Assembly: GCF_001687365.1 (NCBI RefSeq)
Contig: NZ_LGLV01000014.1
Span: forward strand, 124,001-188,000
Direction of reading: 5' to 3'
From: Pararhizobium polonicum
GTDB taxonomy: Bacteria; Pseudomonadota; Alphaproteobacteria; Rhizobiales; Rhizobiaceae
Length of the DNA: 64,000 nucleotides
Made by a program: the position numbers and the translations under genes
The notes under the pieces: model-generated
Told to the model about the DNA's origin: nothing
Seen by the model: the letters and a program-made list of their open reading frames with translations, nothing else
Database searches by the model: none
Shown: positions 17,325-26,499 of the stretch, piece after piece
Layout of the letters: every line of letters begins with the position of its first letter
Numbering within the stretch: position 1 is the first letter of the stretch

Positions 17325-18179
17325 TTAGTTGTTTGCAGGCAGGTGCTCAGTCAGGAAGGCGTTGCCCTTGGTCAGAACATCCTCGGCATTGATCGGCATG
17401 TCATGCTCGAGAATGAACCACTTGGCTCCAGCTTTCTCAGCTGCCGGCAGGATGGTCTTCCAATCAAGCACGCCAGTTCCAAGCGTTGCAAAACCACGCT
17501 CAACTTCGGCCGTGCCGGCAGGAGCGTTGTCTTTGGCATGGATTGCAAAGAGACGGCCATCGAGATGGCTCAGGAACTCGGCCGGGTCATTGCCGCTGCG
17601 TGCGACCCAGGCGACGTCAAGCTCGCTTTGCAGCGCGGGTCCAGCCGCATCGAGCAGGATTTCTAGCGCTGTCTTGCCGTCGAACTTGACCAGCTCGAAA
17701 TCATGGTTGTGATAGGCCATGCCTACACCCTGTGCGGCGAGTTTATCGGCATATCCACCAAGTTCCTTTCCGAAGGCGGCCCAGCCGTTGGCGTCGGTTG
17801 GACGCTGTTCCGGCTTGAGGAAAGGCACGGTTACCACGCTATTGCCGACAGCCTTTTGCTCGGCGATCACGACGTCGAGGTCGCCGCGCAGCTTATCGAT
17901 GGGAACATGCGACGAAATCACCTTGATTTTGTGCTTTTCGAGCAGCGCTTTCAGTTCTTCGGTACTGACCTTCTGCATATCGACGGTTTCCACATTGGAA
18001 ACACCCGCACGATTGAGAATGGCGAATTGCTCCTCGAGCGTTCCAGCGTCACGCAGAGTGTACATCTGCGCTGCAATCGGAAGCGATTTGGTCTCGTCGG
18101 CCAAAGCCGGGCTTGCAAAACCAGCTGCCAATCCGAGCATGACTGCGATGCCCGACAGTTTCATTTTAAGAGATTTCAA
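17325..18179 (-). CDS. Exported xylose isomerase-like TIM-barrel protein
   Basis: 284 residues of the sugar phosphate isomerase/epimerase (AP endonuclease 2) family, with a clear signal peptide (MKMKLSGIAVMLGLAAGFA, cleavage after SPALA). Barrel motifs include QMYTLRDAGTLEEQ, GMAYHNHDFEL and SELDVAWVARSGNDP, with His/Asp/Glu residues for a divalent metal. Export is unusual for a sugar isomerase and places it in the periplasm next to the Tat-exported GMC enzyme. TIM-barrel proteins of this family are known to cleave 3-keto-glycosides by elimination, so this could process the GMC product. A 178-base gap to the GMC gene holds two short GC-rich hairpins (17261-17295). Confidence 0.83.
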   Translation of the reverse strand: MKSLKMKLSGIAVMLGLAAGFASPALADETKSLPIAAQMYTLRDAGTLEEQFAILNRAGVSNVETVDMQKVSTEELKALLEKHKIKVISSHVPIDKLRGDLDVVIAEQKAVGNSVVTVPFLKPEQRPTDANGWAAFGKELGGYADKLAAQGVGMAYHNHDFELVKFDGKTALEILLDAAGPALQSELDVAWVARSGNDPAEFLSHLDGRLFAIHAKDNAPAGTAEVERGFATLGTGVLDWKTILPAAEKAGAKWFILEHDMPINAEDVLTKGNAFLTEHLPANN

Positions 18180-18317
18180 ACGATTTACTCCTCTTTCCGT
18201 TTGATGGATCCGTGACAGCTGGCCTATCCATGCCGGCCGCCCGATGATGTGGAGCCAAACGGCTGCGATCCGTTTGTGTGCCCTCTGTTATGTCTGCTCT
18301 GTCCGGTGTTCCTGCGG

Positions 18318-19478
18318 CTAGATGTCGAGTTTGACCCAGGACGACGTGCGGCTGGACTCAACCGCTGCATCGATGAAGGCAAGCCCCGCAAGGCCTTCCC
18401 TTATTCCAGGATAAGTCACGCCCTCCGCCGGTTTCTTTCCCTCCCTCGTGGCAATGATTGTGTCTGCGGCCTCGCGGTAAATCGTCGCAAAACCCTCAAG
18501 ATACCCCTCCGGATGGCCGGATGGTACACGGCTGACCCGGTTGGCGGCCGCGCCGGCACCTGCGCCATTGCGGGTTATCAATCGCGTGGGTTCACCATAC
18601 GGGGTGAACAAAAGCTGGTCGCAGGAGTGGTGGTGCCATTCCAGACCGCCCTTGTCGCCGTAGATCCTCAGGGACAGCGCGTTCTCGTTGCCCACCGCAA
18701 TCTGGCTTGCCCACAAAATGCCCTTTGCGCCGCTGGCATAGCGCAGCAGGATGTTGGCGCTGTCGTCGAGCTTGCGGCCCGGCACAAACGAAGTCAGGTC
18801 GGCCAGAAGCCGTTCCGGCGTCTCGCCCGTCACAAAAGCCGCAGCGTTGAAAGCGTGCGTGCCGATATCGCCGATCGCTCCGCCAGCGCCCGATCTCGCC
18901 GGATCGGTGCGCCATTCCGCACCCTTGGCACCAGTGGCCTCGACTGCTTCTGTCAGCCAGTCCTGCGCATATTCGGCTTGCACATGCCGCAATTTGCCAA
19001 TGGCGCCACCCGCCACCATCTCCCGCATCTGGCGGATCATCGGGTAGCCGGTGTAATTGTGGGTGAGAATGAAAAGCTTGCCGGTGTTCTCGATGACCGT
19101 GGCGAGCTCTCTCGCTTCCTGCATGGTCGCGGTGACAGGTTTGTCACAGATCACATGAATGCCCGCCTCCAGAAAGGCCTTCGAAGGTGCAAAATGCAGG
19201 TGGTTCGGGGTAACGATGGCCACAACTTCGATGCCGTCGTCACGGGCTGCCTCTGCAGTCGCCATCGCATTGAAGCTGGCATAGGAGCGGTCTTCGGCAA
19301 TGCCGAGTTCCTGCGCCGAAGCCGCTGCGCGGGCCGGGTCCGATGAGAGTGCACCGGCGACCAGCTCGTAGCGGTCGTCCAACCGAGCAGCGATCCGGTG
19401 AACATTACCGATGAAGGCGCCCTGCCCCCCACCAACCATGCCAAGACGGATACGACGGCTGTTGAATTTTCCACTCAT
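18318..19478 (-). CDS. Gfo/Idh/MocA family NAD(P)-dependent oxidoreductase
   Basis: 386 residues. Rossmann motif GMVGGGQGAFIGNVHR, the conserved VTPNHLHF, the DKPVT variant of the EKP motif, and GAIGDIGTHAFN with the catalytic Asp and His. No signal peptide, so cytosolic. In sugar operons such enzymes oxidise or reduce a ring carbon (inositol, 3-keto-glucose, levoglucosan). It sits between two TIM-barrel isomerase genes and 11 bases from the next one upstream, so it likely reduces or oxidises an imported keto-sugar. Confidence 0.87.
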   Translation of the reverse strand: MSGKFNSRRIRLGMVGGGQGAFIGNVHRIAARLDDRYELVAGALSSDPARAAASAQELGIAEDRSYASFNAMATAEAARDDGIEVVAIVTPNHLHFAPSKAFLEAGIHVICDKPVTATMQEARELATVIENTGKLFILTHNYTGYPMIRQMREMVAGGAIGKLRHVQAEYAQDWLTEAVEATGAKGAEWRTDPARSGAGGAIGDIGTHAFNAAAFVTGETPERLLADLTSFVPGRKLDDSANILLRYASGAKGILWASQIAVGNENALSLRIYGDKGGLEWHHHSCDQLLFTPYGEPTRLITRNGAGAGAAANRVSRVPSGHPEGYLEGFATIYREAADTIIATREGKKPAEGVTYPGIREGLAGLAFIDAAVESSRTSSWVKLDI

Positions 19479-19489
19479 GATTTACCCTT

Positions 19490-20539
19490 TCACAAACCGA
19501 GAAGGCGACGGTTGGCCGCATCGTCGACACCGCTTTTGGCAAAATCGTCAAAAGCGCGATCCGTGACACGAATGATGTGATCGGTGATGAACTGTACACC
19601 TTCGCGTGCGCCGTCTTCCGGGTGCTTCAGGGCGCATTCCCATTCGAGCACTGCCCATCCGTCGAAGTCGTATTGGCTCAGCTTGGAGAAGATCGCGCCG
19701 AAATCCACATGACCGTCGCCGAGCGAACGGAAGCGGCCAGGCCGGTCGATCCAGCCCTGATATCCGCCATAAGCACCCGAGCGTCCGGTCGGATTGAACT
19801 CGGCATCCTTGACGTGAAACGCCCGGATACGGTCATGATAGATGTCGATGAAATCGAGATAATTTAGCGCCTGCAGCACGAAATGCGACGGATCGTAGAG
19901 AATGTTTGCCCGCTTATGATTGCCGGTCGCGTCGAGAAAATGCTCGAATGTCACGCCGTCGTGCAGATCTTCCCCCGGATGCAGCTCGTAGCAGAGATCG
20001 ACGCCACTCTCATCGAAGGCATCGAGAATAGGCGACCATCGTTTGCCCAACTCCGAGAACGCCTGCTCCACCAGACCCGCCGGCCGCTGCGGCCAGGGAT
20101 AGATAAAGGGCCAGGCCAACGCGCCGGAAAAGGTCGCATGGCTTTTCAGTCCAAGATGCTGCGATGCCTTTGCAGCACATTTGAGCTGGTTGACCGCCCA
20201 CTCCTGGCGTTCGCGCGGCCTGCCTCTGAGATGCGCGGGCGCAAACCCGTCGAACATCTCATCATAAGCGGGATGAACTGCGACCAGCTGCCCTTGAATG
20301 TGCGTGGAAAGCTCGGTGATTTCGATACCGTGTTCGCCCAGGCGTCCCTTGATATCGTCGCAGTAGCCCTTCGATGCCGCGGCCTTCTCAAGATCGAACA
20401 GATTCGGATCAGTCGGCACCTGCACACCCTTGTAGCCAAGCGATGCAGCCCAGCCGACGAGATGGTCGAGCGTATCGAAAGGTGCCTGCTCGCCGACGAA
20501 CTGCGCGAGAAAAATCGCCGGGCCCTTGATCGTCTTCAT
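19490..20539 (-). CDS. Sugar phosphate isomerase/epimerase-like TIM-barrel protein
   Basis: About 349 residues from ATG 20539, which has GAGGAAAC just upstream; the frame back to 20599 is not supported. The protein has the xylose isomerase-like barrel: LGYKGVQVPTDP, LCYELHPGEDLHDG, ILYDPSHFVLQAL and HVKDAEFNPTG supply the His, Glu and Asp metal ligands. No signal peptide, hence cytosolic, unlike its homologue at 17325. It belongs to the LacI-controlled cluster and is paired with a Gfo/Idh/MocA dehydrogenase, a combination common in keto-sugar and inositol-like pathways. Confidence 0.87.
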   Translation of the reverse strand: MKTIKGPAIFLAQFVGEQAPFDTLDHLVGWAASLGYKGVQVPTDPNLFDLEKAAASKGYCDDIKGRLGEHGIEITELSTHIQGQLVAVHPAYDEMFDGFAPAHLRGRPRERQEWAVNQLKCAAKASQHLGLKSHATFSGALAWPFIYPWPQRPAGLVEQAFSELGKRWSPILDAFDESGVDLCYELHPGEDLHDGVTFEHFLDATGNHKRANILYDPSHFVLQALNYLDFIDIYHDRIRAFHVKDAEFNPTGRSGAYGGYQGWIDRPGRFRSLGDGHVDFGAIFSKLSQYDFDGWAVLEWECALKHPEDGAREGVQFITDHIIRVTDRAFDDFAKSGVDDAANRRLLGL

Positions 20540-20555
20540 GGAAGTTTCCTCTTCA

Positions 20556-21584
20556 TCACGTCTGGCTGCGCCCGGGCGCGCAAGGCGCAACCGACCCACG
20601 AATGACCAGTTCCGTTTTCAGTTCGATTGTTTCGTTGGTCTTCTGGCCGTTCAGGCGCTCCACCATCAGCGCCATCGCCTGCCGCCCCATTTCCCGGCGG
20701 GGCTGGCGCACGGTGGTCAATGGCGGCTCGATGGCATTGGCAAAAATGATATCGTCGAAGCCTATCACCGACACGTCATCCGGCACGGCGAGGCCGTGGC
20801 TTCGCAATTCACTGATCGCACCGATAGCCATCTGGTCGCTCGATGCAAAAATGGCGGTGAAGGCCGATTTCTTCGACAGCATGCCGAGCACGGCATGGCG
20901 GCCCGCTTCGATACTGTAATCTCCGCTCGTGACCAGATCCTCGTTATAATCGATACCTGCCTCGGCAAGCGCCTGCCGGTAACCTTCGAAACGGTCAGCA
21001 GCCAGGTTTTCTGGCAATGGGCCAGCAAGGTGGGCAATGCGTCTGTGTCCAGCATCGATCAAATAACGCACAGCGTCTTTCGATGCCGTCTTGTTGTCGA
21101 CTTTGACGGTTGGCAAATCGAGGCCAGGCACCGTTTCCGATGCCAGCACGATCGGCGGCAGAAGATCGAGCCGTTTGGCCTGTTCCTCCGGGAAATGCCC
21201 CGTCATCAGGATCAGACCATCGGCCTGTTTCTGCCGCACCATCTCGATATAGTTGGCAACACGGGTTTCATCGTTGCGCGCGTCGCCCATCAGCACCTTG
21301 TAGCCGGCATCGCTCGCCGCCTCTTCGACCCCTTTGTAGATTTCGAGATAGAAGGGGTTGCCGATGTCGCGCACCAGAAGAATAACCGTCTGGTTGGATT
21401 GCTGACGAAAGCTGCGCGCATGGGCATTCGGACTGAAATTGATCTTCTCAACGGCGTCGAACACCTTCTTGCGCGTTTCGGCACGCACCTTGTCGGGCTG
21501 CTGCAAGGCACGCGACACCGTCGCAGTCGACACCCCGGCCAGCGCCGCAACTTCCCGGATATTGGAGACATGGTCTTTGTTCAT
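20556..21584 (-). CDS. LacI-family transcriptional regulator of the sugar cluster
   Basis: 342 residues. N-terminal LacI helix-turn-helix (NIREVAALAGVSTATVSRAL), hinge helix region with SPNAHARSFRQ, and a periplasmic-binding-protein-like effector domain ending RQPRREMGRQA. It lies inside the operon, between the permease and the isomerase genes. The two palindromes TGTAACCG(T/G)TTACA upstream of the first gene (26178-26214) have the symmetric, CG-centred form bound by LacI proteins and are the likely operators, giving autoregulated induction by the imported sugar. Confidence 0.9.
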   Translation of the reverse strand: MNKDHVSNIREVAALAGVSTATVSRALQQPDKVRAETRKKVFDAVEKINFSPNAHARSFRQQSNQTVILLVRDIGNPFYLEIYKGVEEAASDAGYKVLMGDARNDETRVANYIEMVRQKQADGLILMTGHFPEEQAKRLDLLPPIVLASETVPGLDLPTVKVDNKTASKDAVRYLIDAGHRRIAHLAGPLPENLAADRFEGYRQALAEAGIDYNEDLVTSGDYSIEAGRHAVLGMLSKKSAFTAIFASSDQMAIGAISELRSHGLAVPDDVSVIGFDDIIFANAIEPPLTTVRQPRREMGRQAMALMVERLNGQKTNETIELKTELVIRGSVAPCAPGRSQT

Positions 21585-21587
21585 TTT

Positions 21588-22556
21588 TCAAACACGCAAC
21601 TTTTTCTGCCGCCCATAGAGAAGCATGAGGGCCAGTAAGGTGACACCGAAGATGATCTGACGTGCCCACACGTCGAGATTGAGGGTGATCAATACGCTTT
21701 GAAGGATAGTCAGGGCAACGGCTCCAGCCATGGTGCCTATGTAGCCGCCGGCACCGCCTGCGAGTGATGTTCCGCCAATGACGACGGCGATGACCGAGGG
21801 CAGCACATACTGATCGCCAACCGATATGAACGAGGTGCCGGTATAACCGATGACGCAGACGCCGGTCAGTCCTGCAAAAAGGCCGGAGAAACCGTAGATC
21901 AGCGTGCGGATCAGCGGGACGGGCAATCCCACCAGCGTGGCTGCGCGTTCATTGGAGCCGATGGCATAGATGGCAAAACCGAAAGCCGTGCGCCGCAGCA
22001 CGAACAGCATGACCGCAGCGATCCCCACCCACACGAAAAGGACACCGGGAATGCCGAACAGCAACGGGCGATTGATAAAGCCCGCCAGCAGAGGGGCAGC
22101 GGCTCCGGAAGGCACGCCTTGCGAATAGACCACAAGCCCGCCCTGAATGACGGCGGTCATGCCGAGCGTCATTACCAGCGGAGGAATGCGCACAAAAGTG
22201 ACGCCAATGCCGTTGATCAACCCGATCAGAAAAGGAACCGCTCCAGCGACCAGTATGGCCAGTGGAATGCCGCTGTTTTGGCCGCTCATCATATTGCCGG
22301 CGAGAACAGCGCCAAGCGAGATCATCGCACCGACGGAAAGATCGATCCCTTCCCTGCCTCCGAGGATCACCAGATTCTGGCCGGCGGCAACAATGCCAAG
22401 GATAGCAGCGACGGTCAGCAGCTTGACGATCTGGTCACCCTGGGCAAACCCGGGGGACAAGGTCTCGCCAACGAGAAGCAGAATGACGGACGCACCGATG
22501 GCGATTGTCAGTGGATCGGTCACAAGAGCCGTGATGCGGGATGTCATGGTCGTCAT
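21588..22556 (-). CDS. Ribose/galactose-type ABC transporter permease
   Basis: 322 residues, strongly hydrophobic, with about 8-10 membrane segments. GREGIDLSVGAMISLGAVLAG is the RbsC-family signature, followed by ALTILQSVLI near the C terminus. It forms the membrane channel for a monosaccharide or small glycoside. With the second permease gene directly upstream it gives a heterodimeric pore, as in AraH/XylH-type systems with two different subunits. It ends 4 bases before the LacI start. Confidence 0.9.
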   Translation of the reverse strand: MTTMTSRITALVTDPLTIAIGASVILLLVGETLSPGFAQGDQIVKLLTVAAILGIVAAGQNLVILGGREGIDLSVGAMISLGAVLAGNMMSGQNSGIPLAILVAGAVPFLIGLINGIGVTFVRIPPLVMTLGMTAVIQGGLVVYSQGVPSGAAAPLLAGFINRPLLFGIPGVLFVWVGIAAVMLFVLRRTAFGFAIYAIGSNERAATLVGLPVPLIRTLIYGFSGLFAGLTGVCVIGYTGTSFISVGDQYVLPSVIAVVIGGTSLAGGAGGYIGTMAGAVALTILQSVLITLNLDVWARQIIFGVTLLALMLLYGRQKKLRV

Positions 22557-22557
22557 A

Positions 22558-23502
22558 TCAGCGCCTCGTCACGAAAACGCCACCGGCAAGCGCGGTAAGC
22601 ACGATAAGGCCCTGTACCAGCGTCTGGTACTCGAAGGACAGGCCAGCGAAAAAGATTACATTGCCGATCATGCCGAGAACGAGGGCACCGACGATCGAGC
22701 CGGCTGAACTGCCAAAACCGCCCGAGAGTGCCGTCCCGCCGAGGACCACCGCAGAGATGGAGGAAAGCGCAAGACTTGCACCAAGCAGTGGATCACCCGA
22801 TGCGGTTTCACCGGTCAGACACAGCGCTGCCAGTGCTGCAAAACATCCGGAAATCACATAGGCCCCGATACGGATACCGCCGAGACGCAAGCCCGTCTGA
22901 AACGCGCCGGTGCGATTGCCGCCAACGGCAAGCAGATGCACATGGAAGGGTAAACGCGACACCAGCAGTGAAAAGGCGATACCGGCAACCAGAACCCAGG
23001 CGACCACCGGTATTCCCAGCACGTTTTCCGAATAGGTCTGCCAATAGGCTTCAGGCACCGGCAGGCCGGCTTGCGGCATCACCCAAATGGCAAGGCCTGC
23101 AAAGATAATGCCGGTCGCAAAGGTTGTGACGATCGGCTGAAAACGCAGGCCCGAGATAAACAGGCCATTGATCAGCCCGCAGATAATACCGACCGCCAAA
23201 CCCGCGCCCATACCGGCGAAGATCGCGGCAAGCGAACCGTCAAGCGCCGAGATAACGGTGGCCGTCACGACATTGGCAAGAGCCACGATGCTGCCCACCG
23301 ACAAGTCGATATCGCCAGCCAGGACCACATATGTTTGACCGATCGCCACCAGGATCAATGGCAGGAATGTCGTGAGGTTCGATTGCAGCACGCTCGGCTC
23401 AACGAAACTGGGCTGCAGTGTCGTGTTGACGACGGCAAGCACGATCAGGACGAAAAGCGTTATCAACCAGGGCTGCTTACGCAGCAGTGAAAGTGCAGTC
23501 AC
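22558..23502 (-). CDS. Ribose-type ABC transporter permease, second subunit
   Basis: 314 residues, with about 8-10 membrane helices. The family motif AGDIDLSVGSIVALANVV and GGTALSGGFGSSAGSIVGALVLG are evident. It is a distant paralogue of the next permease and overlaps the ATPase gene by 4 bases. The pair is expected to work with the ATPase (23499) and the binding protein (25122). Confidence 0.9.
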   Translation of the reverse strand: MTALSLLRKQPWLITLFVLIVLAVVNTTLQPSFVEPSVLQSNLTTFLPLILVAIGQTYVVLAGDIDLSVGSIVALANVVTATVISALDGSLAAIFAGMGAGLAVGIICGLINGLFISGLRFQPIVTTFATGIIFAGLAIWVMPQAGLPVPEAYWQTYSENVLGIPVVAWVLVAGIAFSLLVSRLPFHVHLLAVGGNRTGAFQTGLRLGGIRIGAYVISGCFAALAALCLTGETASGDPLLGASLALSSISAVVLGGTALSGGFGSSAGSIVGALVLGMIGNVIFFAGLSFEYQTLVQGLIVLTALAGGVFVTRR

Positions 23503-24992
23503 GCGGCATCTCCAAAGGCCGCTCGCGTCATGTTCACAGATGTCATATTCGCGCCGGTCAGTTCGGCGGAGATACGGCCTGCGTTGAAGACGAGGATGCG
23601 GTCGGCATAGTCGAGGATTTCAGAATCTTCGGATGAATAGAAAATGATGGTCGCGCCCGCCTCGGCTTGTTGCCGCATCAAAGCAAACAGATCCGCTTTG
23701 GCGCCAAGGTCGATGCCTTTGGTCGGATCGTCCAGCAACAGCAATTTCGGCGATGTCGCCAGCCACCGGGAGATGAAAATCTTCTGCTGGTTGCCGCCCG
23801 ACAGGGTGCCTATCGGCATGTCGAGACCGGCGAATTTGGTTTTCATGTCCTGAGCGACCTTGTTGACCCGCGGCTTCAGCGTCGCCGGGCGAACGAGTTT
23901 CATCCTCTCGCGCACAGTCAAAGCCGCGACAAGGTTCTCGAATATCGACCGTCCCTGAAACGCCGCATCGCGCCCACGGTCACCGGAAACATAGGCAAAG
24001 CCTTGAAAGACCGCATGCGAAGGTTTGCGAATATTGAGTTTCGCATTCTCGAATTCGATTGTTCCGGAAAAAAACGGCTCCGAGCCGAACAGGCCCTTCA
24101 ACAGCGCTGATTGCCCCTGCCCCTGCAATCCCGCCAATCCGAGAATTTCGCCGGCATAGGCATTCAAGGTGACACCGCGCACCGCGCCGCTTTGCGCATC
24201 GGTGACGCTGAGGCTAGGCAGCTGACGCGCCGATGTGACAGACTTTGCGGCAGCCGCACGCACGTCACCTACCATGGCATGAACCACGGCTTCGCGGGTC
24301 GTCGTTGCGGTGTCGAGTTCGGCAATCGTCATGCCATTGCGCATCACGGTAATGCGATCACATACCGCAAACACTTCATCCAAACGATGCGAGATCATGA
24401 TGGTGGAAATGCCTTCGGCCTTTTTTGCCTTGAGGATATCGAAGAAGCGCTGCGACTGGCGACCGTCAAGCGCGGCGGTCGCCTCGTCCATGATCATCAG
24501 GTTGGCATTCTGCGCAAAGACCTTGAGGATTTCGACGATCTGGCGCTGGTCTGGCGGTAACTCACCGGTGATGGCATCAGGAACAAGACCGTCACCCGCG
24601 ACACCGTCGAACAGTGCGATCAGCCCGGCGGCCAGAGTGTTGAGTGCCTTGCGATCCACGAACAGGCCGCGTTTTGGCTCGCGTCCGAGAAGAATATTGT
24701 CCGCGACGGAGAGTTGCGGAATCAGGCTAAGCTCCTGGTAGAAAAGCGCGACACCGGCACGCTCGGCGTCGCGAGGACTGCGAAAACGCGCCTCTTCGCC
24801 ATTGAGGTGGATCACCCCGCTGGTGGGCGCAACGGCTCCGGCGACGATCTTGCAAAGCGTACTCTTGCCGCAGCCATTGGCACCGAGCAACGCATGAATT
24901 TCTCCCTTGGCAACCGTCAGCCGGGCATCGGCCAATGCGCGCACCGCGCCAAAGATCCTCGTGATGCCGGCCGCCTCCAAAGCGTTCGCCAT
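23499..24992 (-). CDS. Sugar ABC transporter ATP-binding protein (RbsA type, tandem domains)
   Basis: About 497 residues. ATG 24992 is used because GGAGGCAAGCA precedes it; the frame to 25094 adds nothing recognisable. The first nucleotide-binding domain has Walker A GANGCGKST and Walker B LMIMDEATAALD. The second has the signature LSGGNQQK and LLLDDPTKGIDLG, but a degenerate Walker A (GLQGQGQSA), as is usual for RbsA proteins. It energises uptake through the two adjacent permeases. Confidence 0.92.
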   Translation of the reverse strand: MANALEAAGITRIFGAVRALADARLTVAKGEIHALLGANGCGKSTLCKIVAGAVAPTSGVIHLNGEEARFRSPRDAERAGVALFYQELSLIPQLSVADNILLGREPKRGLFVDRKALNTLAAGLIALFDGVAGDGLVPDAITGELPPDQRQIVEILKVFAQNANLMIMDEATAALDGRQSQRFFDILKAKKAEGISTIMISHRLDEVFAVCDRITVMRNGMTIAELDTATTTREAVVHAMVGDVRAAAAKSVTSARQLPSLSVTDAQSGAVRGVTLNAYAGEILGLAGLQGQGQSALLKGLFGSEPFFSGTIEFENAKLNIRKPSHAVFQGFAYVSGDRGRDAAFQGRSIFENLVAALTVRERMKLVRPATLKPRVNKVAQDMKTKFAGLDMPIGTLSGGNQQKIFISRWLATSPKLLLLDDPTKGIDLGAKADLFALMRQQAEAGATIIFYSSEDSEILDYADRILVFNAGRISAELTGANMTSVNMTRAAFGDAA

Positions 24993-25121
24993 TGCTTGCC
25001 TCCGAAAGATGCTGTCTACTGGCTGGACGCGGACATTGGCCGCCCGTCCCGCAATGTCTTCGAATGGTTGGCTGGCAACAATTTTGCCAGCCAAATCAGA
25101 CTCCGATTGAAATTCGAAATC

Positions 25122-26144
25122 TTACTTGAAAAACTCCGCCGCCTGCTCCGGGCTGACCGTTGCCGTCACAGACCAGTATCCTGGCTTGCCTTCGGCGTTC
25201 TTGAGGTTTTCAGAAAGGTTGTCACCGCTGACGAAGGGAATGGGAATATAGATGGCGTTGCCGTAGGTTCCGCCGAAGATCCCATCCTTGAATTCCTTGC
25301 CCTGCAACTTCAGCACGGCAACATTCAAGGCGCTGGCCATAACGCCGGGAGGATTGACCGATGCAGCCGAATTGAATTTTTCAGCATCCCAGCGACTCAT
25401 GAAGTCCTTGCGGATCTCGCCCGTCGCAGCAATATCCTTGACCTTGCCGGCGGCTTCGATTGCGCGCCACGCGCCATCAGCCATACCATCCTGAACCCAG
25501 ACGCCGTTGATGCCGGGATAGGTCGCCAAAAGGTTCTGCATGGCCTGCTGGCCCTGCGCCTGATCCCAGCTGGCATTGGCTTCGTTCAGCACCTTGATGT
25601 CAGGGTACTTGGCGAAAACTTCCTTATATCCTGCAACACGCGCCTCGTTTGCCGGATTGCCCGCGATACCATTGATCGCGACGACATTACCCTTACCCTC
25701 GAGTGCGTCGGCAAGCCACTGCGCCGATTGCGCCGCCCATGCCTTCTGATCGATGCCAACATAGATGGCGTCCTTGGACGACACTTCGGCATCAGTCGCA
25801 ACCACGAGAATGTTACGCGCCTTGGCCTGCTTGAAAACCGGATCGAAAGCCGTCGGGCTGCCCGGATTGATTAAAATGGCGTCGACGCCCTGATTGATGA
25901 AATTGCGGATGTGACCGATCTGACCTTGAACATCAACATTGCCGCTCTGCACGACAACTTCAACCTTCACGCCCTTCTCTGCCCAGGCTGCGGCTGCGGC
26001 CTGCGCTTCCTCAATCATTTGGGTGCGCCACTCGCTGCCAACGAAACCGTTTGAAAGGCCGATCTTGAGCGTCTTTTCCTGGGCATACGCCCCAGCCGAA
26101 ACACCAGCCGCCAGCATAATCGCCGCCGTCAACACCTTAAACAT
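25122..26144 (-). CDS. Sugar ABC transporter periplasmic binding protein (ribose type)
   Basis: 340 residues with a signal peptide (MFKVLTAAIMLAAGVSAGAYA). The mature part follows the RbsB/type I binding-protein plan: KIGLSNGFVGSEWRTQM, VDAILINPGSPTAFDPV, ILVVATDAEV and GVWVQDGMADGA. It is the first and best-expressed type of gene in the operon, directly downstream of two LacI-type operators, with AGGAGG just before the ATG. It should deliver the cluster's sugar or glycoside to the permeases. Confidence 0.92.
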   Translation of the reverse strand: MFKVLTAAIMLAAGVSAGAYAQEKTLKIGLSNGFVGSEWRTQMIEEAQAAAAAWAEKGVKVEVVVQSGNVDVQGQIGHIRNFINQGVDAILINPGSPTAFDPVFKQAKARNILVVATDAEVSSKDAIYVGIDQKAWAAQSAQWLADALEGKGNVVAINGIAGNPANEARVAGYKEVFAKYPDIKVLNEANASWDQAQGQQAMQNLLATYPGINGVWVQDGMADGAWRAIEAAGKVKDIAATGEIRKDFMSRWDAEKFNSAASVNPPGVMASALNVAVLKLQGKEFKDGIFGGTYGNAIYIPIPFVSGDNLSENLKNAEGKPGYWSVTATVSPEQAAEFFK

Positions 26145-26177
26145 ACAGGACTCCTCCTCCGAGGGTTACTCATACAA

Positions 26178-26214
26178 TGTAACCGTTTACATTTTCATTA
26201 TGTAACCGGTTACA
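26178..26214. promoter_or_regulatory. Tandem LacI-type operators
   Basis: Two 14-bp palindromes lie 23 bp apart centre to centre, 34 to 70 bases upstream of the binding-protein start: TGTAACCGTTTACA (26178-26191, one mismatch in symmetry) and TGTAACCGGTTACA (26201-26214, perfect). The central CG and overall form are those of LacI/GalR-family sites. The regulator at 20556 is the obvious candidate. Spacing of about two helical turns would allow two dimers to bind the same DNA face. Confidence 0.8.
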
Positions 26215-26384
26215 TCATGTGTCAAGCGGCGGATTAAAATTCACATGGCAATCGCTTCAGCCTTGCTGCATTTGGATCGCGATGGGCGCATGAACAGTGT
26301 TTCATGAGAAGATTCGTCTTGACCAAGCGTTCATGCGCCTGCCCTTTCCGCGTCCACGGCAGCCCGCACGGTGATCTCTACAGC

Positions 26385-26499
26385 GTTGATTGCCACCGAG
26401 AACTGACCCTGTATTGGACAATATGGCACAACGGTGCTGGTTGCGGAGACCGTCTACCTCATTACTCCAATACAGAGTCAGTTCTCAATGGCAATCAAC
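26385..26499. repeat. Short inverted-repeat element (MITE-like)
   Basis: Two 34-base arms, 26385-26418 and 26466-26499, are inverted copies with only three mismatches and flank 47 bases with no coding capacity. The outer ends begin GTTGATTGCC. The arm sequence resembles ends of IS21-type elements, from memory only. It could be a non-autonomous element or two facing insertion-sequence ends left after a deletion. Confidence 0.6.

Noticed and set aside
18249..19346. 365-codon open frame antisense to the Gfo/Idh/MocA gene
   Set aside because: No domain and no ribosome site; the opposite strand carries all Rossmann and catalytic motifs.
24714..25874. 386-codon open frame on the + strand
   Set aside because: Antisense to the ABC ATPase and binding-protein genes, crossing their intergenic region; no recognisable protein.
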